DNA from: Lachnospiraceae bacterium UBA7784 | GTDB taxonomy: Bacteria > Bacillota > Clostridia > Lachnospirales > Lachnospiraceae | Direction of reading: 5' to 3' | Length of the DNA: 35,282 nucleotides | Assembly (NCBI GenBank): GCA_002480925.1 | Contig: DLDA01000015.1 | Location: 1 to 35,282 of the forward strand | Shown: in pieces, positions 1-9,155 of the stretch | Layout of the letters: each line of letters starts with the position of its first letter | Numbering within the stretch: position 1 is the stretch's first letter | Notes under the pieces: generated by a model | The model's database searches: none | The model's input: only the letters and a program-made list of their open reading frames with translations | What the model was told of the DNA's origin: nothing | Made by a program: the position numbers and the translations under genes

Positions 1-554
1 CTCTTATTGAACTGAAATGAGGACGAATCTACAGAAAAGGCCCCTCCCTCAGTCTCCACAGGAGTGCCGTTTGCTTTCATTGACTCGTCACGGCCCAGAG
101 AAAGCGTAGAATAATCATCTGCAGGAAGATCCTGCCATGGATAATACTCAGTATAGGCATCCTCTGAATCCTTTGTCGCTGAGGTAAGCGGGGTATCGTC
201 AGTGGACGAGAGTATACCCTTGTCCTCAAGGCCATTCAGATAGTCATTAGCCCATTTTTTTCTATCATCGATACTGGTCTTTTCTTTTAGAGTATCCTCA
301 AACTTAACAGGCTCCTGGCCAGCCACATAGTATCCAAACTCACCCTTTCCTGGCGCCACCTCAAGGATATTATAGCTTCCTGATGGCCCAATGAGAGAGC
401 TTATGATATTTTCTATACCAGGGAGGGAGGTCGCTGCCTTTGCCCTCATCATTCTAAGGTTTCTCCACTCTGCTGCTGTTGCTATCATGGAGGCTGCAAG
501 TACCGCCGGCAGCACACGCTTTACGATTATCTGCTTTACTGACTTACCTTTCAT
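1..554 (-). CDS. exported protein of the pilus operon, 3' truncated by the window edge
   Basis: An open frame of 184 codons starts at the ATG at 552-554 and runs off the left edge without a stop. A GGAGG ribosome site sits a few bases upstream, inside the end of the preceding pilin-like gene, which it overlaps by 11 bases; this fixes the start. The N-terminus is basic (MKGKSVKQIIVKR) followed by a hydrophobic stretch of about 14 residues, so it is probably exported or membrane anchored. It lacks the G-F-[TS]-L-x-E prepilin signal of its neighbours. Around residues 60-80 it reads SYNILEVAPG, then GYYVAGQEPV. From memory this resembles the opening of large secreted clostridial proteins found with pilus genes (possibly DUF5057-like), but I cannot confirm that. 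As the last visible gene of the pilus operon it may be a non-pilin surface or tip component. The visible part is rich in Asp, Ser and Glu. Confidence 0.75.
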   Translation of the reverse strand, partial: MKGKSVKQIIVKRVLPAVLAASMIATAAEWRNLRMMRAKAATSLPGIENIISSLIGPSGSYNILEVAPGKGEFGYYVAGQEPVKFEDTLKEKTSIDDRKKWANDYLNGLEDKGILSSTDDTPLTSATKDSEDAYTEYYPWQDLPADDYSTLSLGRDESMKANGTPVETEGGAFSVDSSSFQFNK

Positions 555-1284
555 TGACTTCCTCCAAATATGGGTCCTTTGCAAGTGTACTAAAATCTTT
601 CGCCCAGACAGTACGTCCACGGAATGTAGTGTCTGTCACGTTCTTAAACTTCTTATCCCTCTTCTTAAGAGACAGTGTCATGGAAAACCTGTCTGCATAG
701 TTTATCATAGGGCTGTCCTTCTGCACTGCTGATGGCTCCATTGATATCTCAAGACTGGCAGTAAATCCATTATCATCGAAATTCTCGCAGAGCTTCTCAT
801 AGCTTATAGATATATCTAAAGAAGCAGTCGCTGCCGCGCCAAGCGTCATCGGGCTTGTCTGCCCGTAATAGAGAGTCTTTGTAGTGCTGTCATACTTATA
901 GGCATGTATGATATAGAGATTACCATTTGGATCATAGGTCCCCGTGGTATTATGTAGCTGTGATGAAGCAGTCTGATACTTTCCTGTGTACTCGACAAAG
1001 TATACAGGAGAGCTTCCGTCAAAGCTCACCCCAGCTCCGCTATTCGTTCCGCCTACTACCGCAGCCGAGCTGTCTATGGAATTCTCTGACATCTGCTCGC
1101 TTACCTGCTTGGATGCCTGTGAGAGGCTTACGCTTCTCTGCAGATTGGAGTAGGTGTTGGCCGAGGTGATCATGAACTGACCGCAGATCAGGATGATAAT
1201 GGTCATTATAGCCATTGAAACCACAAGCTCCAGCAGAGTGAAGCCTCCGTTGTCCTTTAATGATCTTCTTTTATTAGCTGCCAT
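544..1284 (-). CDS. type IV prepilin-like minor pilin (246 aa)
   Basis: The N-terminus has a short basic leader, then G14 and F15-T-L-L-E19. This is the class III prepilin signal: cleavage by prepilin peptidase after G14, N-methylation of F15, and the Glu at mature position 5. A hydrophobic helix follows at about residues 15-38. The remaining ~200 residues should form a periplasm-equivalent globular pilin head; they include an SxSSQLHNTTG region and a predicted beta-rich part ending in a Lys-rich tail. It is too large and too distal in the operon for an obvious major pilin, so a minor pilin or PilW/PilJ-like initiator is the best reading. It starts 12 bases after the preceding GspH-like gene and overlaps the following exported-protein gene by 11 bases, implying co-translation. 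The leader helix is clear; the exact minor-pilin class is inferred. Confidence 0.85.
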   Translation of the reverse strand: MAANKRRSLKDNGGFTLLELVVSMAIMTIIILICGQFMITSANTYSNLQRSVSLSQASKQVSEQMSENSIDSSAAVVGGTNSGAGVSFDGSSPVYFVEYTGKYQTASSQLHNTTGTYDPNGNLYIIHAYKYDSTTKTLYYGQTSPMTLGAAATASLDISISYEKLCENFDDNGFTASLEISMEPSAVQKDSPMINYADRFSMTLSLKKRDKKFKNVTDTTFRGRTVWAKDFSTLAKDPYLEEVNER

Positions 1285-1296
1285 AGTCGCCTCCGT

Positions 1297-1821
1297 TTAC
1301 TTCCTTACCATATCGACTCTTCCGGTAAGGCCTGAAATAGTAAGATCATAGGTCACTCCACCGCCCGTAATAGTGATGGTCCGGGTTTTTGAATCAGTAA
1401 GCGTCTTACTCGAATCATAGGAGCTTCCTGTATAGAAGAGCTTGGGAGCTCCGCTTCCCTTGTCAAAGGCGATGTAGAGACTATCACCTAAGAGATCAGT
1501 AGAACCGTTATTGAACTTCACATTTACCTTTCTCGTCGATACGGTTTCCGTGTCAAGCTTACTGCCATTTACATAGAAATCAGCACTCAGATCATCTCCT
1601 CTGCTTATTACCATATAGGTCCCGGTGTTTCCACGGGTAAGAGCATACTGCTTGCCGGTCAGAAGAGCATCCCTGGTATTTGCGGCTGCCTTCTTGGCTG
1701 CTGTTGCCTGAACCGGATTTATCGAAGCGATTATCACTCCAGTAAGGACTGCGATTATCGCAACGACAATCACTATCTCTATCAGTGTAAAGCCGCTGTC
1801 AGTCCTTTTTCCAGTTCTCAT
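1297..1821 (-). CDS. GspH/FimT-like type IV prepilin (174 aa)
   Basis: A classic small pilin-like protein. It has a ten-residue leader ending in G10, then F11-T-L-I-E15 and a hydrophobic helix to about residue 35, all matching the prepilin peptidase and N-methylation consensus. Next comes a helical stretch rich in Ala (QATAAKKAAANTRDAL), as in pilin alpha-1C, and then a beta-rich head. Its size suits either a GspH/FimT-type pseudopilin or a small structural pilin; nothing in the window is a better major-pilin candidate. The ATG lies inside the end of the preceding 770-residue gene (23-base overlap), with GAGGA 8 bases upstream. There is no cysteine pair of the type that marks a D-region disulfide loop. 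The pilin assignment is strong; major versus minor is open. Confidence 0.87.
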   Translation of the reverse strand: MRTGKRTDSGFTLIEIVIVVAIIAVLTGVIIASINPVQATAAKKAAANTRDALLTGKQYALTRGNTGTYMVISRGDDLSADFYVNGSKLDTETVSTRKVNVKFNNGSTDLLGDSLYIAFDKGSGAPKLFYTGSSYDSSKTLTDSKTRTITITGGGVTYDLTISGLTGRVDMVRK

Positions 1822-4111
1822 AGGTCACGTCCTCCCATTTATTTGTCTCAGATGAAGATGTGCTGCCATGGGCTCCTCTCCAGAGATCTGTTTCCTTAAG
1901 GGCCTTAACACCAAGATTCTGTATCTTCATTTGTTGAGTTACAGAAATATCAAGTGTTCCGGAGCAAAGTACAATTCCCTCAAAGTTACCACTGATCTTG
2001 ACATCTCCGTCTACAACAAGTACATAATTGCCCTCGCTGTAACCACTGTAATTCAGATCACCATAATAAGCACCTACAACAACATCATGCCCATTTTTAT
2101 CATATACATGATTATTCAGCTTAACCGTCACAGGTGTATTTGAGCTTTCATTCTTACAAAGCTCGTGAAGCTTCTGTACATCTATAAAGGTATGGAATGG
2201 TGTCGAATTCCCGTCTGAATTCAGGTTCAGCGTATCTGAAAGCTTCCTGTAATTCTCATTATAGGTCTTTGCCTCATCATCTGAGCTTGTGCCTCCACCG
2301 ATCACATTATATTTCCCTTCCTTACCCTCAATGGTGGTCCCGGCCGAACGGACAGAGGCCCCCTTTGTATCAAAGCCTATCAGATCAGCATAGCCTGAGA
2401 TATAGGAGCTTACCTCCTCCTTATTGTTTTCAAAGTAATCCTTGAAATAAGCGTTGGCGTTCTGCTGGGCTGTCCTCTCTGTTGTATCCGTAAAGTTCAG
2501 GAAATAGTACCTTACGCACTGACTGTCATTGCCAGGTGTATTGTAGGTAAGAACCTTTATACCATCTCTACCAGTGATACCATAATATGACAGAGGCTCT
2601 GAAAGCTTATCTGTCTTTTTAGTAAACTTTGCCGAATCGATCGATGCAAGCGCCTTGTCCCGACTCACATCATTTGCCTCATCATCAGCAGTACTTATGA
2701 TCCTCGGATTTGTAAACTGATCAGTACTTCCATCCTTTGTAGCAAAGAAGCTGTCAGGGACAAGATAGGCAAGCTGCTCGGACCTTGTCGTTATAGATGA
2801 GCCCATCCCCGAACTCTTGTCAGTAGCTGTCGATGACTCTGTCACAAAGCTCTTTCCGGCAATGGTAAGACTTGAAATATTGCTGATATCAAGGGTACCC
2901 TGCTTATTGAAGATTATGGAGCTTGAATCCATAGGGCTATCACTCTTTTTCCCATCAAAGTCAAGACCATTTCCGAAGCCGTAATAGTTTCCCTTTAATG
3001 TCGCAGTTCCACCTGTCCCGAAATCCAGATCATCTCTCATGTAGATATGAGAGCCATCATATGATTCAAGAGTCGAGCCCTTATTCAAATTTATATTATT
3101 TACCCAGAGGCTGGAACCCTCATTTAAAACTATGTGACCTGCCGGATCATTAGAGGTGGCAAATGAGATATCTCCCGAGGTCCTCTTATCAGATGAGCCA
3201 TGACTTTCAGCAACAAAGGTATCATCATTATTCATATGGCCAATCCTGGTGCGACCGACTATAAGTGTCTGATTCTTATTTACTTCCAGTTTTCCTGCTC
3301 CAAATACTACCTTCCCTGCATATCCACTGCCTTCAAAGGTACTGTTGGCCGGATTACGACCGGTCTCTCCGTATCTGTAGAGACGAAGCCCCTGATCAGC
3401 AATAAAGTTATAATTCTTTAGTGCATCATTAAAACCTACATACTTAGAGCTTATAGAGGCTGCCGGAATTGTCAGCCTGAAATCTGTAGTTATCTGCTCC
3501 TCGTATCCATTCCTCTTATAGACCAGACGGACTCCACGAAGGATTATGTCGTTGTTTTGGGTCACATAGACGCTTCCAGTATCACTATTTTCTGCACCAT
3601 CTACCATTGCAGAAAGCTTGTATTCCGATCCTCTGCTTATCCTGCCATTTAGGAAATCATCAAGAGCAGCTACGCTGTATTTTGTTGGATTAACTGCCCC
3701 TTTAAGCCCTGTAGCCGCTTCCGGAAAAAGGATCTTTCCGCTATCGCCCTTTGCCGATGTCACTATATCAGCAAGATAAGCGTTTGCAAAGGTCGCCTTA
3801 TTGGTATCCTGATCCTTGCTGAAATTCTGCAGAAGGCCCTTGTATCCGGCTGCTATGGCATCGGAGTTCACCTCTGAGAGACCCTCACGTATAAGCTCCA
3901 TACCTGTCTCTGCCGAGCTGAAGGTCTTCTCGCTCTTCCTCTGGCTGTATCTTAATATCACTGATGTATAGCTGGAATAAAGTATGGCAAGCCCCAGCAG
4001 CATGACCACAAACATCACAACAACGACAAGAACCAGAGAGTTCCCGCCGTTATTACCCTTAAGTATCCTTAGTATTCTCTTCTTTCCCTTTTCCCGTTTC
4101 ATCTCGTTCAT
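1799..4111 (-). CDS. giant PilX-like pilin-family protein (770 aa)
   Basis: A Lys/Arg-rich leader of about 20 residues precedes GGNS and a transmembrane helix at about 24-46. The motif SSAETGMELIREGL at 65-78 resembles the start of PilX and GspK-type minor pilins. The position-5 Glu of ordinary prepilins is missing, as in GspK-like tip proteins, although a GG cleavage site is plausible. Residues ~255-425 are repetitive, Gly/Asn/Ser-rich short strands (LNEGSSLWVNN, NKGSTLESYDG, KGNYYGFGNG) that look like a beta-solenoid. Near the C-terminus (~695-745), VVDGDVKISGNFEGIVLCSG is typical of the shell domain of Firmicute PilX-like proteins. The ATG has AGGTGG 7 bases upstream. A pilus-tip role such as adhesion or initiation is inferred from size and family, not shown. 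At 770 residues it is far longer than usual PilX proteins. Confidence 0.82.
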   Translation of the reverse strand: MNEMKREKGKKRILRILKGNNGGNSLVLVVVVMFVVMLLGLAILYSSYTSVILRYSQRKSEKTFSSAETGMELIREGLSEVNSDAIAAGYKGLLQNFSKDQDTNKATFANAYLADIVTSAKGDSGKILFPEAATGLKGAVNPTKYSVAALDDFLNGRISRGSEYKLSAMVDGAENSDTGSVYVTQNNDIILRGVRLVYKRNGYEEQITTDFRLTIPAASISSKYVGFNDALKNYNFIADQGLRLYRYGETGRNPANSTFEGSGYAGKVVFGAGKLEVNKNQTLIVGRTRIGHMNNDDTFVAESHGSSDKRTSGDISFATSNDPAGHIVLNEGSSLWVNNINLNKGSTLESYDGSHIYMRDDLDFGTGGTATLKGNYYGFGNGLDFDGKKSDSPMDSSSIIFNKQGTLDISNISSLTIAGKSFVTESSTATDKSSGMGSSITTRSEQLAYLVPDSFFATKDGSTDQFTNPRIISTADDEANDVSRDKALASIDSAKFTKKTDKLSEPLSYYGITGRDGIKVLTYNTPGNDSQCVRYYFLNFTDTTERTAQQNANAYFKDYFENNKEEVSSYISGYADLIGFDTKGASVRSAGTTIEGKEGKYNVIGGGTSSDDEAKTYNENYRKLSDTLNLNSDGNSTPFHTFIDVQKLHELCKNESSNTPVTVKLNNHVYDKNGHDVVVGAYYGDLNYSGYSEGNYVLVVDGDVKISGNFEGIVLCSGTLDISVTQQMKIQNLGVKALKETDLWRGAHGSTSSSETNKWEDVTYENWKKD

Positions 4112-4126
4112 ATAATAACCACCTGC

Positions 4127-5689
4127 TTATCCGCGCTTTATACCAGTAAGTGTATATCTGGGCTCTATATTTGAACCTGACGCAGTATAATAACCATTGC
4201 TAAAGCCATATGAGCCTCCAGCTGCAGCAAGCTGCAGGCTGTCATAGATACGGATAGTGACACTGTAGAGATGCTCCTCAGCCTTCTGGCTGATCAGATG
4301 CTTGAAGCTATCATCCTCCGACCCGTCCACATACCAGACGTCTACCACCGGATCCGTTGATGATGATGTCCCGCTTAGCCTTGAGAAAAAGCTCTGAAGC
4401 TTACTCTCATCTATATCATAGAACTTTCTGAAGTCATATCTACCTGGAAGAGCCGTCTCAAGATCATCCTTAAGTCCCATATTGGTATGCACAAGAAGGT
4501 CAGGCTCAGTGGTACCATCATGATTCTCAAGAAGCCTTACCCTGCCTCCGTATGTCCTTGTATCATCACCATTCTGCTTTACTATATAGACGTCACCCTT
4601 GACCCTGTCAAGATTGTCTATTATCACATCCTCCTTGTAGGTCTTCTCCGTTGACTGATAGAAAGGCTGATAGCATACAAAGAAATTGATTGGGGCAGTG
4701 ACCGGCTTCCCGTCCTTCATATATTTGTACTTGATGCTGGAAAAGGAGTCGTCAAGAAAGCCGGCCTCCTCTCCTGCAGCAAGACTCGTTATAGCCCCGT
4801 TAACAGTCTTTTTGGTAGTCACGGAGATAGTCTTTGTCGTACTATCGTAGGTAGGATATGCGTAAAGGCGGATCATGTGCTTCTCGTGAATATAGGTGAT
4901 ATCATAGCAGTATGCCACAACCGGCTTCACATATGTCTCCTTATCACCATCAGGTCCCGAGACATCTGTAGTGAAATGGACATAGATTCTTCTCTTCTGC
5001 TTTATTATAGTATCCTTACTGGAAATAGTCGAAAAAGCAAGCTTATCAGGATCGATACTTGAGTCAGTCGGCTGGACGAAGATATTGTCAAAGGACATAG
5101 GCTGGGTCCTGAGCTTCTCATTCATATCTGAAATGGATGTTCCTTTTACAAGGTCAGCAATATTTCCGGTTAACGCCGAATCATTTCCAAGCCCTGCCTG
5201 GATAGTGACAGCTGCCGAATACTTAGTAGTACCGTTCTGATAGATATTTGGTATAGCCAGATAGACTATGTCTCCGTGGTTGTCGTTTTTCTTTTTATTG
5301 CTGCCGGTCCAACCGTTATTTATCACAGAGTTTTCTATAGTTGTATCAGGAGCTGTACCAAAATAAGAAAGGAGCTTCTCATATCCCTTCCGTTTGTCAT
5401 CATCTGGTACAGCATTTGGATCTGTATTTTTCTTGTTCTCTCCTCTGGCCCATTTGAAGAAATAATCGCCGGGCTTGTCCTTTATCTTCTCGTATACTGT
5501 CTGTGCAGCCGCATTCTGGTCGGCTGTACGCTTGGACTTGGAAACCGACCCTGACGATACGACAAAGGCGGTCAGAAGCGGAGCAATGATGATGGCAAGG
5601 ATAGCCACCGACACTATCAGCTCCAGCAGGGAGAATCCGGCATCGCCGGATACTCCTGCCTTATATGTTTGTCTGTCTCTCCTTGACAT
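4127..5689 (-). CDS. large type IV prepilin-like protein (520 aa)
   Basis: The N-terminus carries an 18-residue leader ending in G18, then F19-S-L-L-E23 and a hydrophobic helix to about residue 45, a full class III prepilin signal. The following ~470 residues are unusually long for a pilin head. They contain several strand-rich segments and many charged residues, with no catalytic motif that I recognise. Such oversized pilins often sit at the tip as minor subunits; that is inference. A very strong ribosome site, AAGGAGG, lies 8 bases before the ATG. It follows the pilO-like gene by 32 bases and precedes the PilX-like gene by 15, consistent with one operon. Several Asp/Ser-rich stretches could form metal-binding loops, but no clear MIDAS or EF-hand motif is visible. 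Confidence 0.85.
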   Translation of the reverse strand: MSRRDRQTYKAGVSGDAGFSLLELIVSVAILAIIIAPLLTAFVVSSGSVSKSKRTADQNAAAQTVYEKIKDKPGDYFFKWARGENKKNTDPNAVPDDDKRKGYEKLLSYFGTAPDTTIENSVINNGWTGSNKKKNDNHGDIVYLAIPNIYQNGTTKYSAAVTIQAGLGNDSALTGNIADLVKGTSISDMNEKLRTQPMSFDNIFVQPTDSSIDPDKLAFSTISSKDTIIKQKRRIYVHFTTDVSGPDGDKETYVKPVVAYCYDITYIHEKHMIRLYAYPTYDSTTKTISVTTKKTVNGAITSLAAGEEAGFLDDSFSSIKYKYMKDGKPVTAPINFFVCYQPFYQSTEKTYKEDVIIDNLDRVKGDVYIVKQNGDDTRTYGGRVRLLENHDGTTEPDLLVHTNMGLKDDLETALPGRYDFRKFYDIDESKLQSFFSRLSGTSSSTDPVVDVWYVDGSEDDSFKHLISQKAEEHLYSVTIRIYDSLQLAAAGGSYGFSNGYYTASGSNIEPRYTLTGIKRG

Positions 5690-5721
5690 GATCCATTCCT
5701 CCTTGCCATAACCCCCGTGTA

Positions 5722-6396
5722 TTACTGTGATGCTCTGGTGCCGAACGGGTTAGCGACTCCTGTATCAACCTCAGGTATATCATGCTCTGTCTCAGGCGCA
5801 TCCTTGTAGGTCGTGTAATAGGAGTTGACAGATACAGAAACATCCAGATTTCTCTCCTCTGCATTATAGTCGGCTGTGATAGTATCGAAGCCCTTAAGAG
5901 TATCCTGGTCAAAGATGTAATCCATGCCGTCCTTGAACTGGTCGTAGTCCATCTTGACCGATAAGGTCATAGGCTTCTTATAGACTGTCATATCCACCTG
6001 TCTCGACGGATCATCTATAGTATCCTCTGTCACACTCTTGAACTGCTCTACTGTGACCGGATCAGAGAATGTCGCCTCTGTCACATCCACACCAAGGTCC
6101 TTCTCGAATCTCTTTGCGAATACCAGCTCATCCTCGGTAAGAACCTCTGTAGGAAGTGTAGGGAGGACTGCACTGATATTGGCCTTGGCTGCCTCTATAC
6201 CGTCTATATACTCCTGCTTGTTGGCCTCGTATTCCCTCAGCTTGTCTAGCTCAGGCTGAAGCTGGGCTATCTGCTGGTCTGCCTCATCCTTCTTGTTGGT
6301 GAAATTCCTGTATACCAGAAGGTAGCATAACAGAAGAACCAGAATACCTGCTAATACTATAAGTATCTTTAAATCTCTTTTAGAAAGTGTTGCCAT
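5722..6396 (-). CDS. pilO: PilO-like pilus alignment protein (224 aa)
   Basis: It has a single transmembrane helix at about residues 10-28 after a short basic cytoplasmic tail, then a charged coiled coil (~30-75, with QIAQLQPELDKLREYEANK) and a small alpha/beta domain. This is the architecture of PilO, which pairs with PilN to connect the cytoplasmic PilM ring to the pilin platform. It follows the PilM/N gene by 17 bases, as expected for the M-N-O order. The C-terminal part (~100-205) alternates strands and helices in the ferredoxin-like pattern of PilO and GspM and ends in a short polar tail. The ribosome site GGGGAG is 7 bases before the ATG. Sequence identity within this family is always low, so the call rests on topology plus position. 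Confidence 0.8.
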   Translation of the reverse strand: MATLSKRDLKILIVLAGILVLLLCYLLVYRNFTNKKDEADQQIAQLQPELDKLREYEANKQEYIDGIEAAKANISAVLPTLPTEVLTEDELVFAKRFEKDLGVDVTEATFSDPVTVEQFKSVTEDTIDDPSRQVDMTVYKKPMTLSVKMDYDQFKDGMDYIFDQDTLKGFDTITADYNAEERNLDVSVSVNSYYTTYKDAPETEHDIPEVDTGVANPFGTRASQ

Positions 6397-6413
6397 CCTG
6401 TTTCTCCCCTTTC

Positions 6414-8192
6414 TTACTGATCGGAGCTTCCCGATGAGGAGCTGCTCGACTGTGAACTACTTGATGATGAAGAGCTGCTCGATGATGAGGAGCCTGTGTC
6501 TGTCGTAGTGTCTGTCTGGTTCTCGATTCCTGCCGCCTCGTTTCCTGCCATAGATCCGTCATTAGGGAATATACAGGTGATCTCGAAGCTAAGCATCTTG
6601 CCGCCTCCCTGACTCTCCTGCTCGGTGACGGAAGGAGTTGTCACGTCTGTGACCTTGATCGAATCGAAGTCCCTGAATGTATGGATAACATTTGCCGCGC
6701 TATCCATATCATTCTTGGTCTCACACGACAGAACCACATTGGTCTGGGTGCATGAAGCCGAGAGGAAGAGAAGGTCTGAAGGCATCCTTGACTCTACCTC
6801 CTCGAAGAACTTTCTCATATTGGCATTATTGCCGCCTGCGTCCTTCTTTATAACATCTATATCGTCAGAGTTCTTCGAATAAAGAACATATCTGTCATAA
6901 GTTTCTTTGGCTGGCTTCAATGCCTCCATCTCGGTCTTCATGGACTCGAGCTCTCTTTTGGAACTGTTGTACTGGAGGACTGAGAAAAGTCCGAGGATTA
7001 TGCCTACTGCCGCAAAGATGACCGCAACAGCTATAGCGGTAGCAAAGGAATCATCTGTGCCTGCCGCTCCCTTCTGGCCTCTGGCAAGAAGATAGGCATC
7101 AGGTATCAGATCCACAGGATCGATCACACAGCCTGCAACTCCTGAGTAGCATGCGATCTCAGCGCTTCCGTTTACTATAGGAGAAAACTCCTGGATGTTC
7201 TCCATGAAGGCTGTATCTATACCTGTGCTATCCTGTATTGCCTCACGTAGATAAGGCAGATGAGCACATGGCCCTAACAGCACGATACCGTTTACAGGCT
7301 TGTTCTTTGTCGTATGGACATAGTCACAGGCGCGGCCTATGGATGAGATAACTCTCTCTAGCAGCTGCTCAGCAGTATCTCTCTTAATCCGTCCAGCGGC
7401 CTCTGGTGAGGTCAATGCCTTGTAGATCTCGAAGTATTCTCCCTCACCCTTTCTCTCCTGATCAAGGACAGGCTCTATTAGCTCATCGCCTCCATAGGTG
7501 AAGGATCTCTGCATCACATAGCTTCCATCCGAGAGGAATGTACACTCTATCCTCTCAGGAGCTATATAAGCATAGCAGACGCTTCCGTTTATAGGAGCGC
7601 TCCTGAAGGTCTGTAGCAGGGCATTATCGGATGAGTCTATTATCTTTATATGGACTAGCATCTTCTGGGCCAGTCCCACGTAGGAATTCAGAAGGTCCTT
7701 AGGGGCTGCCTTGAGGATGACCCTGACCCCGTCCTGCTGCTTTGGAGCTGACTTGTCTTCGGCTTCCTTATTCTTATCCTTATCCTTTTCCTTTACTCTT
7801 ACTCTTGGAGCCACAGCTGGCTCATCGTCAAGGATGGAATATGTCAGCTTGTACTGCTTCATATCCACCGGGAAATAATCGTCGGAATTCGCTTCTATCA
7901 TAGAAGCTATCTGCTTGTCACGAAGTCTCGGAAGAGTGATCTCCCTTGTAGCGATCTTCGAAGATGAAATACAGAAGTTTACATCGGATACGTTCTTAAG
8001 ACCATGCGCCTCAAGCTGGGCCATGAGCCCCTTTGAGAAGCCATCTATATCTTCTATCTTTCCATCGCTTACGCTTCCAAGCGGAGTAGGAAACGCAAAG
8101 TGGTCTGTAATTGCGTTGTGTCTTCCCTTCTTTGCTGTCCGGCAGACAAGGGTGATCCTATCTCCCGGCTGGATATTGACTGTTAGTGCCAT
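6414..8192 (-). CDS. pilM: PilM-PilN fusion protein with poly-Ser tail (592 aa)
   Basis: Residues 1-~370 look like PilM, the actin-fold cytoplasmic protein of type IV pili. It has strand-rich openings, a conserved-looking ITLPRLRDKQIASMIEA region at 85-101 and an ATPase-like late segment, GIVLLGPCAHLPYLREAI at 302-319. A highly charged insert (KEKDKDKNKEAEDK) at about 134-147 interrupts it. A transmembrane helix follows at ~384-407, then a coiled region and MRKFFEEVESRMPSDLLFL at 459-477, the pattern of PilN. PilM and PilN are usually separate genes, so this is a fusion that would tether the PilM ring to the membrane directly. The last ~26 residues are almost all Ser, encoded with all six Ser codons. 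The ribosome site AAGGAG is 5 bases before the ATG. It sits between pilD and pilO. Confidence 0.82.
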   Translation of the reverse strand: MALTVNIQPGDRITLVCRTAKKGRHNAITDHFAFPTPLGSVSDGKIEDIDGFSKGLMAQLEAHGLKNVSDVNFCISSSKIATREITLPRLRDKQIASMIEANSDDYFPVDMKQYKLTYSILDDEPAVAPRVRVKEKDKDKNKEAEDKSAPKQQDGVRVILKAAPKDLLNSYVGLAQKMLVHIKIIDSSDNALLQTFRSAPINGSVCYAYIAPERIECTFLSDGSYVMQRSFTYGGDELIEPVLDQERKGEGEYFEIYKALTSPEAAGRIKRDTAEQLLERVISSIGRACDYVHTTKNKPVNGIVLLGPCAHLPYLREAIQDSTGIDTAFMENIQEFSPIVNGSAEIACYSGVAGCVIDPVDLIPDAYLLARGQKGAAGTDDSFATAIAVAVIFAAVGIILGLFSVLQYNSSKRELESMKTEMEALKPAKETYDRYVLYSKNSDDIDVIKKDAGGNNANMRKFFEEVESRMPSDLLFLSASCTQTNVVLSCETKNDMDSAANVIHTFRDFDSIKVTDVTTPSVTEQESQGGGKMLSFEITCIFPNDGSMAGNEAAGIENQTDTTTDTGSSSSSSSSSSSSSQSSSSSSGSSDQ

Positions 8193-8215
8193 GTTTTCTC
8201 CTTCTATCTTTTATA

Positions 8216-9145
8216 TTATCTTACCGCGCTCACATATGCGAAGATCAGATCTGATCCAAACAGAGCGTTGACCCCGATGCCCAATGCCAGATAAGGGCCC
8301 ATAGCCAGTACCTTTCCTGCTCCACTTACCTTCATCCTGATCAGATGTATCACGCTGCCGACTATACAGCCGAGGAAAAGTGAAAGAATGGTAAGCTTCC
8401 ATCCCAGAAAGAGGCCAGAGGCTGCCATAAGCTTCACGTCTCCTCCTCCTATCCCTCTTCCCTTTGAAATAAGAAGGATAAGAAGCATGGCTCCGCTCAC
8501 TGCGCAAAGTCCGATCAGATGGGTTATAAGTATATGGACCGGACCTATGCCCTCGCTGTCTATCAGAGAATCTATATAGCTCCTGAAGTGTCCGGTGTCA
8601 TTTCTTCCCATAAAGAAGATGAACTTGAAGAGCGGACTTACCTCATCTCCTGCACACTGGTAAAGGAAGGAATGAATCATTCCCCGCTTAGTCACTGAGC
8701 ATATAAGCTCTGAAACAACCTTTACCACTGCAAGTATCATTATAAAGACATTGATACCGAACGGTATCTCCATAGTACGGGCATCTATCACCGCAAGCAC
8801 TATAAGCGCTGATAAAAGTCCTGCACAGAGAATCCCCATCATCGATAAGCCGTATCTGTAAAAGCAAAGCCCCCAGAGGGCTCCATTGGCCGCCTCTATA
8901 AGCGGATACTGTACGCTAAGCTTCTCTTTGCAGTATCTGCATCTGCCCCGCAGGAAGACAAATGAGAGGACCGGAAACATATCATACCAGGCCAGCTCAT
9001 GTCCGCAGCTCATGCAGTGGGATCTCGATGAAACGAAATTCTCGCCTTTGGGTATCCTGTATATCAGTACATTCAGAAAGCTTCCAACGCAAAGCCCCAG
9101 AAGAACTGTCACTATATATCCTAATACTTGTTCCATTTCTATCAA
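8216..9145 (-). CDS. pilD: prepilin peptidase / N-methyltransferase
   Basis: A polytopic membrane protease that removes the leader of type IV prepilins and methylates the new N-terminus. Two CxxC pairs (C44/C47 and C69/C72) form the zinc-binding cytoplasmic loop of full-length bifunctional enzymes. The two catalytic Asp of the aspartyl protease are visible: D121 in VIDARTMEIP and D236 in the GGGDVKL motif. Around these lie about seven hydrophobic helices. The loop between the catalytic helices (~150-205) is longer than usual. The 5' end is ambiguous: a TTG at 9143-9145 has GGAGG 4 bases upstream, while an in-frame ATG at 9134-9136 lies 13 bases away. The first three residues are the only difference. 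Its substrates are probably the pilin-like genes downstream. Confidence 0.93.
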   Translation of the reverse strand: MIEMEQVLGYIVTVLLGLCVGSFLNVLIYRIPKGENFVSSRSHCMSCGHELAWYDMFPVLSFVFLRGRCRYCKEKLSVQYPLIEAANGALWGLCFYRYGLSMMGILCAGLLSALIVLAVIDARTMEIPFGINVFIMILAVVKVVSELICSVTKRGMIHSFLYQCAGDEVSPLFKFIFFMGRNDTGHFRSYIDSLIDSEGIGPVHILITHLIGLCAVSGAMLLILLISKGRGIGGGDVKLMAASGLFLGWKLTILSLFLGCIVGSVIHLIRMKVSGAGKVLAMGPYLALGIGVNALFGSDLIFAYVSAVR

Positions 9146-9155
9146 TCTTCCTCCA

